A stretch of 64,000 nt of DNA, from assembly GCF_002029235.1 (NCBI RefSeq), contig NZ_MZGV01000004.1, positions 1 to 64,000 on the forward strand. Reading direction: 5' to 3'. Below, in pieces: positions 51,679 to 60,616 of this stretch. Position numbers and translations under genes: made by a program. Each line of letters opens with the position of its first letter. Position 1 is the first letter of the stretch. Origin of the DNA: Clostridium oryzae (lineage in GTDB: Bacteria; Bacillota; Clostridia; Clostridiales; Clostridiaceae). Under the pieces are notes generated by a model. It was not told the DNA's origin. It saw nothing but the letters and a program-made list of their open reading frames with translations, and did no database searches.

Positions 51679-52662
51679 CTATTTTAACTTTATTGGCAAA
51701 AGTAAATCAATATACCCATCTATTCCGTTTTTAGGCCAACCCATATGGGAAGAATAAATCCAATTCAAGTGTTCTTCAAGGCATCCACCCATAATCTCTT
51801 CGCCCTGCTCACTGTAATTAGGAGCATACTTATCACTTTCTTCTACCCATTTGCTTAAAAGGTTCCATTCGTGAAAATCAGGGAATGCAATGGTATGTGC
51901 TGCGTACATTCCGCCATCAAACTTCTTTTTTACGAGTGGTGCTGGGACTTCCATGTCATCTGGAATAGTCACCCAGTCTTCATATCCGTGATGCGGTCTG
52001 CTCGGAGATGGATTTGGATGATTAAATCCGAACATTCTTGCATCGGGTTTCTTTTCATATAACTTGCTTTCACAAACAAATTTGTCTAGCACATCTCCAA
52101 CGGTTTCTTCTGGGTTTTCACCAACAAAATGATATGAAGCGACAGTAAAGGGTGGTAACAAAACAATACGAACATTCCGTAACTTACCCAGTACCTCATT
52201 TGCTTTGTTTAAATCTTCCATAGATCGTTCCTCCTTAAAATTAATTCGAGAAAGGGTTAGAGGTTCAATGATTTTTATGATATCAGAATTTCGCAATAGG
52301 TCGAGCTTAATTGACGTTCCTATGTTTTGGTTCAATCGTGATACAAAAATCTTCAACACATCGCGAATGGTATTAAGAGCAGTTATCTCATCATTAAGCT
52401 CGGCAATGTTTTTTTGGAATATTTCAATAGTATGAATATGTTCCGGAGTTTTCAAGATCAACGCAATTTGTTTTAGTGAAATTCGTAGTTTGCGTAGTAC
52501 AATGATGTACTGTAGACGTCTAATAGCATTTTCATCATAGACGCGATATGCATAATCTTCTTTGCGCTGACGGGGTAACAGTCCAATTTGTTCATAGTAT
52601 CGAAGCATTCGTGTAGAAACATTAAAGACTTTACTCACCTCGCTGATAGTCATCAATTTCAT
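51679..52662 (-). CDS. MerR-family regulator with GyrI-like effector domain
   Basis: A 327-residue regulator. The N-terminal helix-turn-helix reads MTISEVSKVFNVSTRMLRYYEQIGLLPRQRKEDYAYRVYDENAI, followed by a coiled helix. The C-terminal half is an effector-binding domain (VRIVLLPPFTVASYHFVGENPEETVGDVLDKF...GGMYAAHTIAFPDFHEW). AAGGAG before the codon at 52662 sets the start; the in-frame ATG at 52680 overlaps that site. It probably senses an organic compound. The MerR-type promoter at 45165 could be a target of this or of the MerR protein at 30934. Confidence 0.87.
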   Translation of the reverse strand: MKLMTISEVSKVFNVSTRMLRYYEQIGLLPRQRKEDYAYRVYDENAIRRLQYIIVLRKLRISLKQIALILKTPEHIHTIEIFQKNIAELNDEITALNTIRDVLKIFVSRLNQNIGTSIKLDLLRNSDIIKIIEPLTLSRINFKEERSMEDLNKANEVLGKLRNVRIVLLPPFTVASYHFVGENPEETVGDVLDKFVCESKLYEKKPDARMFGFNHPNPSPSRPHHGYEDWVTIPDDMEVPAPLVKKKFDGGMYAAHTIAFPDFHEWNLLSKWVEESDKYAPNYSEQGEEIMGGCLEEHLNWIYSSHMGWPKNGIDGYIDLLLPIKLK

Positions 52663-52916
52663 ACGCTCATCTCCTTTCAATAATCAGAATAATGGACGAC
52701 ACGATGTCAAAGTCAAGAGATTTTTGAAATATTTTCCAAGTAGTATATAAATTTTCTTCATAGCTAACAATAAATAAATTATAGCATGTATTTATCAATT
52801 GTTACCAAATTGTGATTATATATTTGGTGTATCAAGATATGATTTTGAGCTTTATGATTAACAATGCTACTGAAGAAACAATAAATTAAAGTGAGTTATG
52901 ATATTTTAATCTGATT

Positions 52917-52942
52917 TTAATCTTTCTTACATTTTAGATTAA
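52917..52942. promoter_or_regulatory. Shared regulatory box upstream of the first DUF4342 gene
   Basis: TTAATCT and AGATTAA form an inverted repeat 12 bp apart. The surrounding 38 bp (52912-52949) recur identically at 57381-57418 before the second DUF4342 gene. Confidence 0.65.
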
Positions 52943-53060
52943 TTTTTGCTGGGTATTATATAAGCAATGGTTAAACATTACGTGAACTTAATAAAGGTTC
53001 CTTAAGCTTTCGATGTTTATCTAAAATACGTTAATAAAAAGGGTATGGAGGAAGATTAAT

Positions 53061-53582
53061 ATGGAAAGAAATGAATTGATTAAAACTTTAATGGAAAAGT
53101 CTAAAGTAAGCTATGAAGAGGCAGAGGATGTATTACAAAAATTTGATTGGAATCTTATAGATTCTGTAATCTATTTAGAAAGAAAAGGTAAGGCCGAGAA
53201 TAATGAAACTGCTGCTATTGTAGAAGTCAAGGAAAAAAACGAGGAAAGAAATTATAGAAAGAAAAGCGGTGGAATTAGAGAAGTTATGGGTAGAATATTT
53301 AAATTTATAGGTAAGATTATAGACAAAGGGAATCAAAACCATTTTGAAATAAGAAAAGAAAAGGATAGACCAATAAAGATATCATTAACGATATCAGTGC
53401 TCCTGCTAATAATTGCATTCTGGCCTGTTGCAATACTGCTGGTAATTGGATTATTCTTGGGGTATAAATATTCAATAGTAGGTCCTAATATTAATGTTCA
53501 TGAAGTCAACAATATTTTAAACAAAGCTTCAGAATCAGCAGATAACATTAAAAATGATTTTAAAGAAGGATATAAAGGGTAG
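53061..53582 (+). CDS. DUF4342 membrane protein with UBA-like domain
   Basis: A 173-residue protein. Residues 1 to about 45 form a UBA/TS-N-like three-helix domain (LIKTLMEKSKVSYEEAEDVLQKFDWNLIDSVIYLE). A charged linker leads to a DUF4342 segment (GIREVMGRIFKFIGKIIDKGNQNHFEIRK). One hydrophobic stretch (SLTISVLLLIIAFWPVAILLVIGLFLGY) crosses the membrane once or as a hairpin. The C-terminus is amphipathic. Function is unknown. Its promoter box matches that of the gene at 57468, so both are probably controlled by the two-component system at 58543. Confidence 0.85.
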   Translation: MERNELIKTLMEKSKVSYEEAEDVLQKFDWNLIDSVIYLERKGKAENNETAAIVEVKEKNEERNYRKKSGGIREVMGRIFKFIGKIIDKGNQNHFEIRKEKDRPIKISLTISVLLLIIAFWPVAILLVIGLFLGYKYSIVGPNINVHEVNNILNKASESADNIKNDFKEGYKG

Positions 53583-53584
53583 AT

Positions 53585-53632
53585 TACAGCATAAGGGCTT
53601 TGAAACTATTCAAAGCCTTTTATTATGCTGTA
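53585..53632. terminator. Bidirectional terminator after the DUF4342 gene
   Basis: TACAGCATAA pairs with TTATGCTGTA and the inner GGCTTTGAA with TTCAAAGCC. Confidence 0.85.
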
Positions 53633-53689
53633 GTCATACCTAAACTCTTATTTACTCATAAATTATAGATGCTGTTAAAAAGATGCGGT

Positions 53690-53805
53690 GAAATTGCTAC
53701 TGGGTTATCTAAACATGCTCATTGCCATTCACAGATAACCTGTTAAAGGCCATTTAGGCCTTTAACCAAGCGGAACTAGCCGACATAGGGTGTAACCATT
53801 GAAAA
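53690..53805 (+). other. Possible structured RNA or remnant: two adjacent strong hairpins
   Basis: GGTTATCT pairs with AGATAACC across 22 nt, followed after one base by GTTAAAGGCC pairing with GGCCTTTAAC around ATTTA. A GC-rich tail (AAGCGGAACTAGCCGAC) follows. No open frame covers it. It contrasts with the AT-rich surroundings. Confidence 0.4.
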
Positions 53806-53817
53806 TATGAATAATGA

Positions 53818-53922
53818 AATTTATTTATAGCTTTTGGATATCCAACTAATAAAAAGGAAACTTTAAAGAAGAAAAACTTAGAGGAAATTACCTTTTATAA
53901 TGTATTCAATATTGAAAAATAA
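53818..53922 (+). pseudogene. C-terminal remnant, possibly nitroreductase family
   Basis: Reads NLFIAFGYPTNKKETLKKKN then LEEITFYNVFNIEK-stop. The pattern GYP...K.LEEI..YN.F resembles the C-terminus of nitroreductases. There is no start or upstream domain. Confidence 0.4.
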
Positions 53923-54055
53923 GTACTTTACAAGAGGAGTGATGTTGTGTAAATTTTAATATGTCCTTCTAAAATGGAATATAAAATAATACAATTACAA
54001 TAAATTACTAATCTATTATAGTTTTGGGAACTATCTATGTCAAAAGTACAAAATA

Positions 54056-54205
54056 AATATTTCAGAAGAGACAAATTCAACTTTTGATAACAAGTACTTA
54101 TCTGGTGAGAAACTTTATAAATTTTACAATTATGAGATTTGGAATAAACGTTTTGATAATGTTCTTTCAATGGATGATGTAATAAATATTCTGTTAGGCA
54201 ATTAA
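54056..54205 (+). pseudogene. Unidentified C-terminal remnant
   Basis: An open stretch ending EKLYKFYNYEIWNKRFDNV then LSMDDVINILLGN-stop, with no start codon or ribosome binding site. It looks coding by composition, but the family is not recognised. Confidence 0.35.
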
Positions 54206-54242
54206 TAATTTGTTATAATAAATATAATTTCAAGATGAAAAT

Positions 54243-54275
54243 AAGACCAAGGGTAGTTCAACAATCCTTGGTCTT
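54243..54275. terminator. Hairpin between remnant and DJ-1 gene
   Basis: AAGACCAAGG pairs exactly with CCTTGGTCTT around a 13-nt loop. Confidence 0.7.
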
Positions 54276-54434
54276 TAATAAACATAAGCTGTGGATGGAG
54301 CATTTTGAGCTGTAAATTATTTTTGCCTTTTAGTAGTTATTTTCGCATTAACCAGTTCTCCGGGTATTGATAATGCACACTCATATTTCCATCTTCATTT
54401 CGCATCATTAATAAATTCGGCCTCCGGAATAAAG

Positions 54435-55019
54435 CTAGAACCCCATTAACTTTTTAACGTTGCTGCAATTTTCTTTAGATGTAAGCATTTCTAAAAGTTT
54501 GAAAGCCACATCGAAAGCAGTTGAAGGATTATAAGAAGTGATTATATTTTTATCTACGACAATGGGCTCATGACCAAGAACATTAGCACCAAATTCAGAT
54601 AATTGTTTTTGTCTTTTACCATTTCCTAAATTATACGTTGTTGCATTTCTACCAACTAGTACTCCGCTTTTTCCAATAGGAAGCGCAGCAACACAAATCG
54701 AAGCTATTATTTTTTCTGCTCTGTCAAATTCTCTGATTAAGTTTAAAAAATCTTCGCTATAAGCCTCTTCATAAAATCCCGCTTCTTCATAGCCTCCGGG
54801 TATTGCAAGCGCATCAAAATCATCAATATTAGCTTCACTTATATGCATTTCAGGAATTACTGTGAAGTTCCAGGTGCATTTAATTTTATCTCTTAATCCT
54901 ACTGTTATTAAATCGGTGGTGCCATCACCTTCTAATTTATTCCAACCTATAACATCAGTAAAAACACTTGCTTCTACGGCTTCAAAACCATTGGCGAGAA
55001 GTAATAATACTTTTTTCAT
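54435..55019 (-). CDS. DJ-1/PfpI family protein
   Basis: A 194-residue protein of the DJ-1/PfpI superfamily. VLLLLANGFEAVEAS begins the fold, ALAIPGGYEEAGF follows, and the nucleophile elbow IIASICVAALPIG places Cys109. DJ-1-type members act as glyoxalases or deglycases or as stress chaperones; the exact activity cannot be read. It is divergent from the LysR gene 144-153 bp away, which probably regulates it. Confidence 0.88.
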   Translation of the reverse strand: MKKVLLLLANGFEAVEASVFTDVIGWNKLEGDGTTDLITVGLRDKIKCTWNFTVIPEMHISEANIDDFDALAIPGGYEEAGFYEEAYSEDFLNLIREFDRAEKIIASICVAALPIGKSGVLVGRNATTYNLGNGKRQKQLSEFGANVLGHEPIVVDKNIITSYNPSTAFDVAFKLLEMLTSKENCSNVKKLMGF

Positions 55020-55172
55020 ATCTTAACGGCTCCTTTAATTATACATATTTTGGACTTTGTTTTCTTAATTATAACTTGATGTGTTCGATAAATAAAATTG
55101 AAATAAATGAAGTTTATCATCGAAATATATGATAATGTAATAATATAGTTAAAGGATAAAGGAATGAGATTA

Positions 55173-56066
55173 ATGGAAATTAGGCATTTGCAAACATTTA
55201 TAACTATAGTTGAGCTTGACGGATTTACAAAAGCAGCAGAGCATTTAGGATATGCTCAATCTACTATAACATCTCATATTCAAATTCTAGAAAGTGAGTT
55301 AGGACAAGCCTTGTTTGACCGTTTAGGTAAAAAGATTATTTTGACTAATGTAGGTAAGGAGCTAGTTCCTTATGCTAAACAAATGCTGCATATATATAAA
55401 GAAATTAAGAACATAACATCAGAGCAAAATGGTGTATCCGGTGATTTAATCATTGGAGCAGGAGAATCATTAACCATATATCGTTTAGGAAAAATCTTAA
55501 AAGAATATAAAAAAAGTTTCCCCAATGTAAACATAATTATAAAGGATTCAATTTGCAGTGATCTAAGAAGTAAATTGCACAGTGGAGAATTAGATATCAT
55601 CTTTACTATTGAACCAGAAATTACGGATACAGATTTAATTGTTAAAAATTTAAAAGATGAAGGTATGGTTATTATTGGTGCACCAGATGCGGACTTGGAG
55701 TTTTTAGTAACAAATTCTGAAGGTGAAGTAGCAAGGGATAGTATCATATTTAGTGAAAAAGGATGTAGTGCCAGAATAGTCTTTGAAAATTACTTAAGGG
55801 AGAAAAAAATAAGGTATGTAAATCCTTTAGAATTTTCAAGTATAGAAGCTATTAAAAAATGCGTGATGAATGGGCTGGGAATTTCTTTTTTACCTTATTA
55901 TACAGTTAGAAATGAGATAAAGGAAGGAAGTCTCAAGATGATAGAGGTAACAGAGCCCTTTGGTAAGTTTAGAACTCAACTTGCTTATCATAAAAATAAG
56001 AGTATATCGTTACCAATGGCTAAATTGATAGAAATTACATTAAAATACTCTAGCAGCTGGAGATAA
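55173..56066 (+). CDS. LysR-family transcriptional regulator
   Basis: A 297-residue regulator. The helix-turn-helix MEIRHLQTFITIVELDGFTKAAEHLGYAQSTITSHIQILE is followed by a LysR substrate-binding domain (GDLIIGAGESLTIYRLGKILKEYKKSFP...). Starts at 55164 or 55173 are possible. The latter gives the family-typical MEIRHLQTF start and better spacing to AAAGGA. Position next to the divergent DJ-1 gene suggests that gene and itself as targets. The effector is unknown. Confidence 0.9.
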   Translation: MEIRHLQTFITIVELDGFTKAAEHLGYAQSTITSHIQILESELGQALFDRLGKKIILTNVGKELVPYAKQMLHIYKEIKNITSEQNGVSGDLIIGAGESLTIYRLGKILKEYKKSFPNVNIIIKDSICSDLRSKLHSGELDIIFTIEPEITDTDLIVKNLKDEGMVIIGAPDADLEFLVTNSEGEVARDSIIFSEKGCSARIVFENYLREKKIRYVNPLEFSSIEAIKKCVMNGLGISFLPYYTVRNEIKEGSLKMIEVTEPFGKFRTQLAYHKNKSISLPMAKLIEITLKYSSSWR

Positions 56067-56260
56067 GGGTAGAATAAGCTACTATTTTGTTTATAGAAAT
56101 CGTGAAGGATTATAAGGAAGAATATCCGAGCAGCAATTAATATAGTTGCAAAAGATGAGTTCACAAGACAAGTAGATGCTTTTTTCACTTGTTTTGAGTT
56201 TGTAAAGTATTCAAAAATAAGTAATTTGTAGAAAATGTGTTACAATTAAGAGGACAAGTA

Positions 56261-56388
56261 ATTTTTTAGAGTGGGGTAAATAGAAATTTACGAGTAAGTA
56301 AGAGGCAAGAGTTTAGGTGGAAATTCAGCTTTTGAGCTGAATTTCTTCAATAATTTTTACCTCTTACCTCTTCAAAAACTCTAATTTA
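56261..56388. repeat. Short MITE-like relative of the element at 50811
   Basis: The outer AGAGT and ACTCT, the purine-rich arm AAGTAAGAGGCAAGAG and its complement (ACCTCTTACCTCTT), and a central GAAATTCAGC...GCTGAATTTC palindrome match the layout of the 266-bp element, at about half the length. Confidence 0.55.
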
Positions 56389-56435
56389 TCTAACAGTTAA
56401 AGCTGCTAATTAGTTAAGTGAAATGAGGTATTAAT

Positions 56436-57293
56436 ATGAAAATGCACGATAAATGCTTGCCATGTGTAGTCAACCAGGTTATCAAAGTGGCAAATATTAC
56501 AGGTATTAATGATAAAGAAACATTATTGAGCGAAGTTTTTGCTTATCTAAGTAAAATGGATTTTGAGACAACCACACCAGAAGTTATAGGAGATATTTTT
56601 GGTATGATAAAAAAACATACGAATAATCCAGACCCCTATAAAGAAACTAGAAATTACTATAATACATTGTTTTTAAAATTGTTACCTGAATTTGAGAAGA
56701 AGATAGAGCAAGCTGAAAATCCGTTTCAATTAGCAATAAGATATGCCATTGTGGGTAATATCATAGACTTTAATCCTATTCACAATACATTATTAGAAGA
56801 TATTTATGATTGTTTTGAAAAAATGGAACAGCTAGAATTTGGAATAGATGATTCCAAGAAGTTGATGGAAAATATTTCGGATGCAAAAATATTATTATAC
56901 TTAGGTGATAATTGTGGAGAAATTTGCATGGACAAGCTTCTCGTAAAGAAAATTAAAGAATTGAATCCTAGCGTTAAAATATTATTCGGAGTAAGGGGTA
57001 AACCCGTTGTAAATGATTCTATAGCTGAAGACGCATATGCTGTAGGCATTGATGAATATGCAGAGGTTATAGATAATGGCGATGGTTCCCTTGGTACTGT
57101 TCTTAATCGAACAAGTACTGAATTTAAAGAAGCCTATAAAAAGGCTGATATAGTAATTGCTAAAGGTCAAGCTAACTATGAATGTTTGAGTGAAGAAAAC
57201 AAAAACATCTATTTCCTGTTAATGACTAAATGTGATGTGATTGCAAAGGATATTAACGTTGAAGAAAAGAAAATGATTTGCATGAACAAATAA
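56436..57293 (+). CDS. DUF89 (ARMT1-like) damage-control phosphatase family protein
   Basis: A 285-residue protein of the DUF89 family. The N-terminal CLPCVVNQ occurs in the bacterial subgroup. The metal and substrate region reads ILLYLGDNCGEICMDKLL, with Asp and Asn as probable metal ligands, and KKADIVIAKGQANYECL follows. Relatives are metal-dependent phosphatases that remove damaged sugar phosphates. The physiological substrate here is unknown. It stands alone between a repeat element and the DUF4342 genes. Confidence 0.85.
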   Translation: MKMHDKCLPCVVNQVIKVANITGINDKETLLSEVFAYLSKMDFETTTPEVIGDIFGMIKKHTNNPDPYKETRNYYNTLFLKLLPEFEKKIEQAENPFQLAIRYAIVGNIIDFNPIHNTLLEDIYDCFEKMEQLEFGIDDSKKLMENISDAKILLYLGDNCGEICMDKLLVKKIKELNPSVKILFGVRGKPVVNDSIAEDAYAVGIDEYAEVIDNGDGSLGTVLNRTSTEFKEAYKKADIVIAKGQANYECLSEENKNIYFLLMTKCDVIAKDINVEEKKMICMNK

Positions 57294-57385
57294 ATAACTC
57301 ATGAAACTTTTTGATTTCGATATTCTACATTTATTCATATATGATGGAGTAGAGTGTAAAATAATAATCTGATTTTAATGTGATT

Positions 57386-57411
57386 TTAATCTTTCTTACA
57401 TTTTAGATTAA
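57386..57411. promoter_or_regulatory. Shared regulatory box upstream of the second DUF4342 gene
   Basis: The same TTAATCT-N12-AGATTAA box as at 52917. Just upstream, TGATTTTAATG and TGATTTTAATC form an 11-bp direct repeat, the spacing preferred by OmpR-type regulators. Confidence 0.65.
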
Positions 57412-57467
57412 TTTTTGCCATGTATCATCTAGATATAAGATATAAAAAGGTATGGAGGATGATATAA

Positions 57468-57875
57468 ATGGAAAGAAATGTAGAGAACAATGAAAGCACT
57501 GATGTTATAAAAGTGGATGTCAAAAGTGGAGAAGAAAATTATAAGAAGAAAAGCGGCGGACTAGGAGAAGTTATAGGCAGGATATTCAAGTTTATAGGTA
57601 AAGTTATTAAAAAGGGAAATGAAAATCATTTTGAAATAAGAAAAGACAATGAAAGACCTATAAAGATATCACTGACTATATCAGTACTTTTATTGATAAT
57701 CGCATTTTGGCCGGTAGCAATATTATTGGTAATAGGGCTATTTTTAGGATATAAATATTCAATAACTGGTTCTAATATTAATGTAGGTAAGGTAAATGAC
57801 ATTCTAGTAAAAGCTTCAAACTCAGCAGAGAATATAAAGAGTGATTTTAATGAAGGATATAAGAGCAACAATTAA
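57468..57875 (+). CDS. DUF4342 membrane protein without UBA domain
   Basis: A 135-residue paralog of the protein at 53061. It shares the DUF4342 segment (GLGEVIGRIFKFIGKVIKKGNENHFEIRKDNERPIKISLTISVLLLI...) and the amphipathic C-terminus almost unchanged but lacks the N-terminal UBA-like helices. The promoter box is the same. It may be the ancestral short form or a deletion form; the ribosome binding site TGGAGG and the start are good. Confidence 0.85.
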   Translation: MERNVENNESTDVIKVDVKSGEENYKKKSGGLGEVIGRIFKFIGKVIKKGNENHFEIRKDNERPIKISLTISVLLLIIAFWPVAILLVIGLFLGYKYSITGSNINVGKVNDILVKASNSAENIKSDFNEGYKSNN

Positions 57876-57890
57876 TTTCGCGGCAGTCAA

Positions 57891-57955
57891 AAGAGGTTTT
57901 GAGATTATTCAAAGCCTCTTATTTTAATGTAGTACAGCATATTAAAATAAGAGGC
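57891..57955 (+). promoter_or_regulatory. Overlapping hairpins between DUF4342 genes (possible attenuator)
   Basis: AAGAGGTTTTGA can pair with TTCAAAGCCTCTT (57908-57920). The same CCTCTT also begins a perfect 15-bp arm (57914-57928) complementary to 57941-57955. Only one can form. It precedes the third DUF4342 gene and the two-component system. Confidence 0.5.
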
Positions 57956-57995
57956 GAAATGGTATAATTTATACAATAGATCTGGAGGGGTACCT

Positions 57996-58550
57996 ATGGA
58001 AAATCATAAGCTTGTAGAAAAATTGCAGAAGGAAACAAATATAAATTATAAAGAAGCAAGTGATGCATTGGAAAAAGCAAATGGGAATCTTCTAGATGCA
58101 ATGTTGTATCTTGAAGAAAAGGGTAAGGTTAAAAAGCCTTCTGTTAGTGTTTTTTATACAAATGAATATAAGGAAAACTATAAATATAGAGAGATAATTA
58201 TTAAAAAGGATCATGAGAATAATTATAATAATTCAAAAAGACGTACTAACTCTGGGGGAGTTTTTGAGGCAGTATGTAAAGTAATAGACATCTGCAATAA
58301 TATTTTCTTTGAAATAAAAAGAGAGAATTCAATACTCCTTAGACTGCCTATCACGGTGGTTATAGTATTATTAATGTTTGTTTTTTGGATAGTTATTCCT
58401 TTGTTTATAGTAGGTCTTTTCTTTGACATGGAGTTTTCACTATCGGGAAAGAGGGAGGTTACCAACAAGATTAATAACATATTTAAGCTGTTTTCAGTAA
58501 ATGTAAAAAAGGTAAAAGAGGGATTAAGAAAGGGATTTAAAAATGATTAA
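57996..58550 (+). CDS. DUF4342 membrane protein with UBA-like domain, two-component operon
   Basis: A 184-residue, more divergent paralog. The UBA-like domain (LVEKLQKETNINYKEASDALEKANGNLLDAMLYLE) is followed by a linker, a DUF4342-like segment (GGVFEAVCKVIDICNNIFFEIKRENSILLRLP) and one hydrophobic stretch. It overlaps the response-regulator gene by 8 bp, so it is translated with the two-component system. This suggests it takes part in sensing or is its output. GGAGGGG precedes the ATG. Confidence 0.82.
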   Translation: MENHKLVEKLQKETNINYKEASDALEKANGNLLDAMLYLEEKGKVKKPSVSVFYTNEYKENYKYREIIIKKDHENNYNNSKRRTNSGGVFEAVCKVIDICNNIFFEIKRENSILLRLPITVVIVLLMFVFWIVIPLFIVGLFFDMEFSLSGKREVTNKINNIFKLFSVNVKKVKEGLRKGFKND

Positions 58551-59223
58551 AATTTTGATTGTTGAAGATGAAGAGAAAATAATGAGATTTTTAGAGCTGG
58601 AATTGTTACATGAAGGTTATGAAATATTAAAGGCGGACAACGGAAGAACTGGTCTTGAAATTGCGGAAAAGGGAGAAGCGGATTTAATGCTCCTTGATAT
58701 AATGCTTCCACAAATAAATGGATTGGAAGTATTGCGAAGACTTAGAAAAACCTCTGATCTGCCTGTTATAATGCTTACGGCCAGGGATGCTGTTATGGAC
58801 AAGGTATCTGGACTTGATGCGGGGGCAGATGATTATATAACAAAACCCTTTGCTATAGAGGAATTATTAGCAAGAATAAGGACTGCTCTTAAAAAGAGAA
58901 CTGTTATTGAAAAAGCTGATACAGATGTAATAAGCTGTGGATTATTGTCTTTAGATAAGAAGAAACATGAGGTAATGTATGACAATACAAAGATTGAATT
59001 AACAAATAGGGAATTCAGCTTGTTAAAAATTTTAATGGAAAATAAAAATATAGTATTAAATAGAGATATATTGATGGAAAAAGTGTGCGGCTATGATTAT
59101 ATTGGAGAAACTAATGTGATAGATGTTTATGTAAGGTACTTAAGAACAAAAATAGATGATGTATTCAATACAAAGATAATATCCACAGTACGTGGAGTGG
59201 GGTATGTAATAAAAGATGAATAA
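58543..59223 (+). CDS. OmpR-family response regulator
   Basis: A 226-residue regulator with a receiver domain (acidic ED at 8-9, phospho-acceptor Asp52 in LMLLDIMLP, Lys in YITKPFAIEELLARIR) and a winged-helix output domain (ELTNREFSLLKILMENKNIVLNRDILMEKVCGYDYIGETNVIDVYVRYLRTKID). It overlaps both neighbours by 8 bp. It probably binds the TTAATCT-N12-AGATTAA boxes before the other DUF4342 genes. Confidence 0.94.
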   Translation: MIKILIVEDEEKIMRFLELELLHEGYEILKADNGRTGLEIAEKGEADLMLLDIMLPQINGLEVLRRLRKTSDLPVIMLTARDAVMDKVSGLDAGADDYITKPFAIEELLARIRTALKKRTVIEKADTDVISCGLLSLDKKKHEVMYDNTKIELTNREFSLLKILMENKNIVLNRDILMEKVCGYDYIGETNVIDVYVRYLRTKIDDVFNTKIISTVRGVGYVIKDE

Positions 59224-60472
59224 GAAGGCAAACTCAACAAAAAAAGTTACATCTATTGCAATAAAACTCAATGCTGTTTTTGTAAGAAAACTTTTTTTCA
59301 AATTTCTTGTGATTGACGTATTTTTAATACTTTTTCTTATTTCGACCTGGTGTATAGATGCCGAAATTAGTTTTTACGGAAAATTTGTGCCAGATGCTAA
59401 AAGATCTTTAGATTTTTTTCCTATAGAAAGTTCAACTTATAAAGTAGTTTGGGATAATGGTAAAACTATGATTAAAAATGCAAGCGGATATATATATATT
59501 GTTCATAGGGTAATTACGGCTATAGCTATTATAGAAGGCTTATCTGTGCTTAAAGAAATAATATTCGGAACAATAAAAATCAGAAGAACTCTAAGACCAC
59601 TGGATGAAATAGCTGAAACGGCAAGCAGACTTAGTAATATGACCTTTGATGAGGAAAAATTTCAGAATCTTGAGGAGGCTATCTCTAAAATTAGTCCTGA
59701 TAGTTCAGATGAAAAAATTTATACCGGTGACAGTGAGCTGCGAGGTTTGGAAGAAGCGATAAATAACCTTTTGGAAAGAATGAGAGATTCTTATAGACAG
59801 CAGGCAAGGTTTGTTTCTGATGCTTCACATGAACTTAGAACTCCAATCTCAGTAATACAAGGTTATGCTAACATGCTGGATCGGTGGGGAAAAGAGGATG
59901 AAAGCGTATTAAACGAATCCATTGCAGCTATAAAAAGCGAATCTGATAATATGAAAAATCTAGTGGAACAATTATTATTTTTAGCTAGAGGGATCAATGG
60001 CAAGACACAGATTAGCTGCAAGGAGCTGCTTTTGAATGATATGATAAATGAAGTTTTGGAAGAATCCAAGATGATAGATAAAAATCATATATATGAGTAT
60101 AATAATTCAGAAAAAATAATTGTTTATGGAGATATAGGTTTGCTCAAGCAAGCGGCAAGAATATTGATTGAAAATGCCGTTAAATACACTGATACAAACG
60201 AAGTTATAATATTAAAAACAGGAGTGAACGAAAAAGGAGAGCCATATTTTTCGATTCAAGATAATGGTATAGGCATGGATGAAGAGGATATACCGCATAT
60301 CTTTGAGCGATTCTTCAGAGCAGATACAGCAAGAGGCAGAAAAAATGGCGGTACTGGTTTGGGACTTTCTATAGCTAAATGGATTATTGATGGACATAAA
60401 GGATATTTCTCTGTATTAAGCAGAAAAGGTATTGGTACTAGAATAACAATATTTTTACCTAAGCCAAAATAG
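59216..60472 (+). CDS. Sensor histidine kinase (HisKA/HATPase)
   Basis: A 418-residue kinase with two membrane segments (about 32-50 and 92-115) around a short external loop and a HAMP-like linker. The HisKA box is FVSDASHELRTPISVIQGYANML, the N box ILIENAVKYT, the G1 box DNGIGMDEEDIPHIFERFFR, and the G2 box GGTGLGLSIAKWI. It should phosphorylate the OmpR-type regulator encoded just upstream. The small external domain suggests that it senses the membrane or cell wall. Confidence 0.94.
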   Translation: MNKKANSTKKVTSIAIKLNAVFVRKLFFKFLVIDVFLILFLISTWCIDAEISFYGKFVPDAKRSLDFFPIESSTYKVVWDNGKTMIKNASGYIYIVHRVITAIAIIEGLSVLKEIIFGTIKIRRTLRPLDEIAETASRLSNMTFDEEKFQNLEEAISKISPDSSDEKIYTGDSELRGLEEAINNLLERMRDSYRQQARFVSDASHELRTPISVIQGYANMLDRWGKEDESVLNESIAAIKSESDNMKNLVEQLLFLARGINGKTQISCKELLLNDMINEVLEESKMIDKNHIYEYNNSEKIIVYGDIGLLKQAARILIENAVKYTDTNEVIILKTGVNEKGEPYFSIQDNGIGMDEEDIPHIFERFFRADTARGRKNGGTGLGLSIAKWIIDGHKGYFSVLSRKGIGTRITIFLPKPK

Positions 60473-60616
60473 CAGCTTGTTATTTGAAACAAGCTATGAT
60501 TTTAGCTTCATTAAATAAAGAAACGATAATATATTTTGAAGTTAGTGAATTAAGAGAATAAGGTAACAGAAGGAATATAATAAAAGTATTTTGTGGATAT
60601 TAAGAGTCAGGGCATA

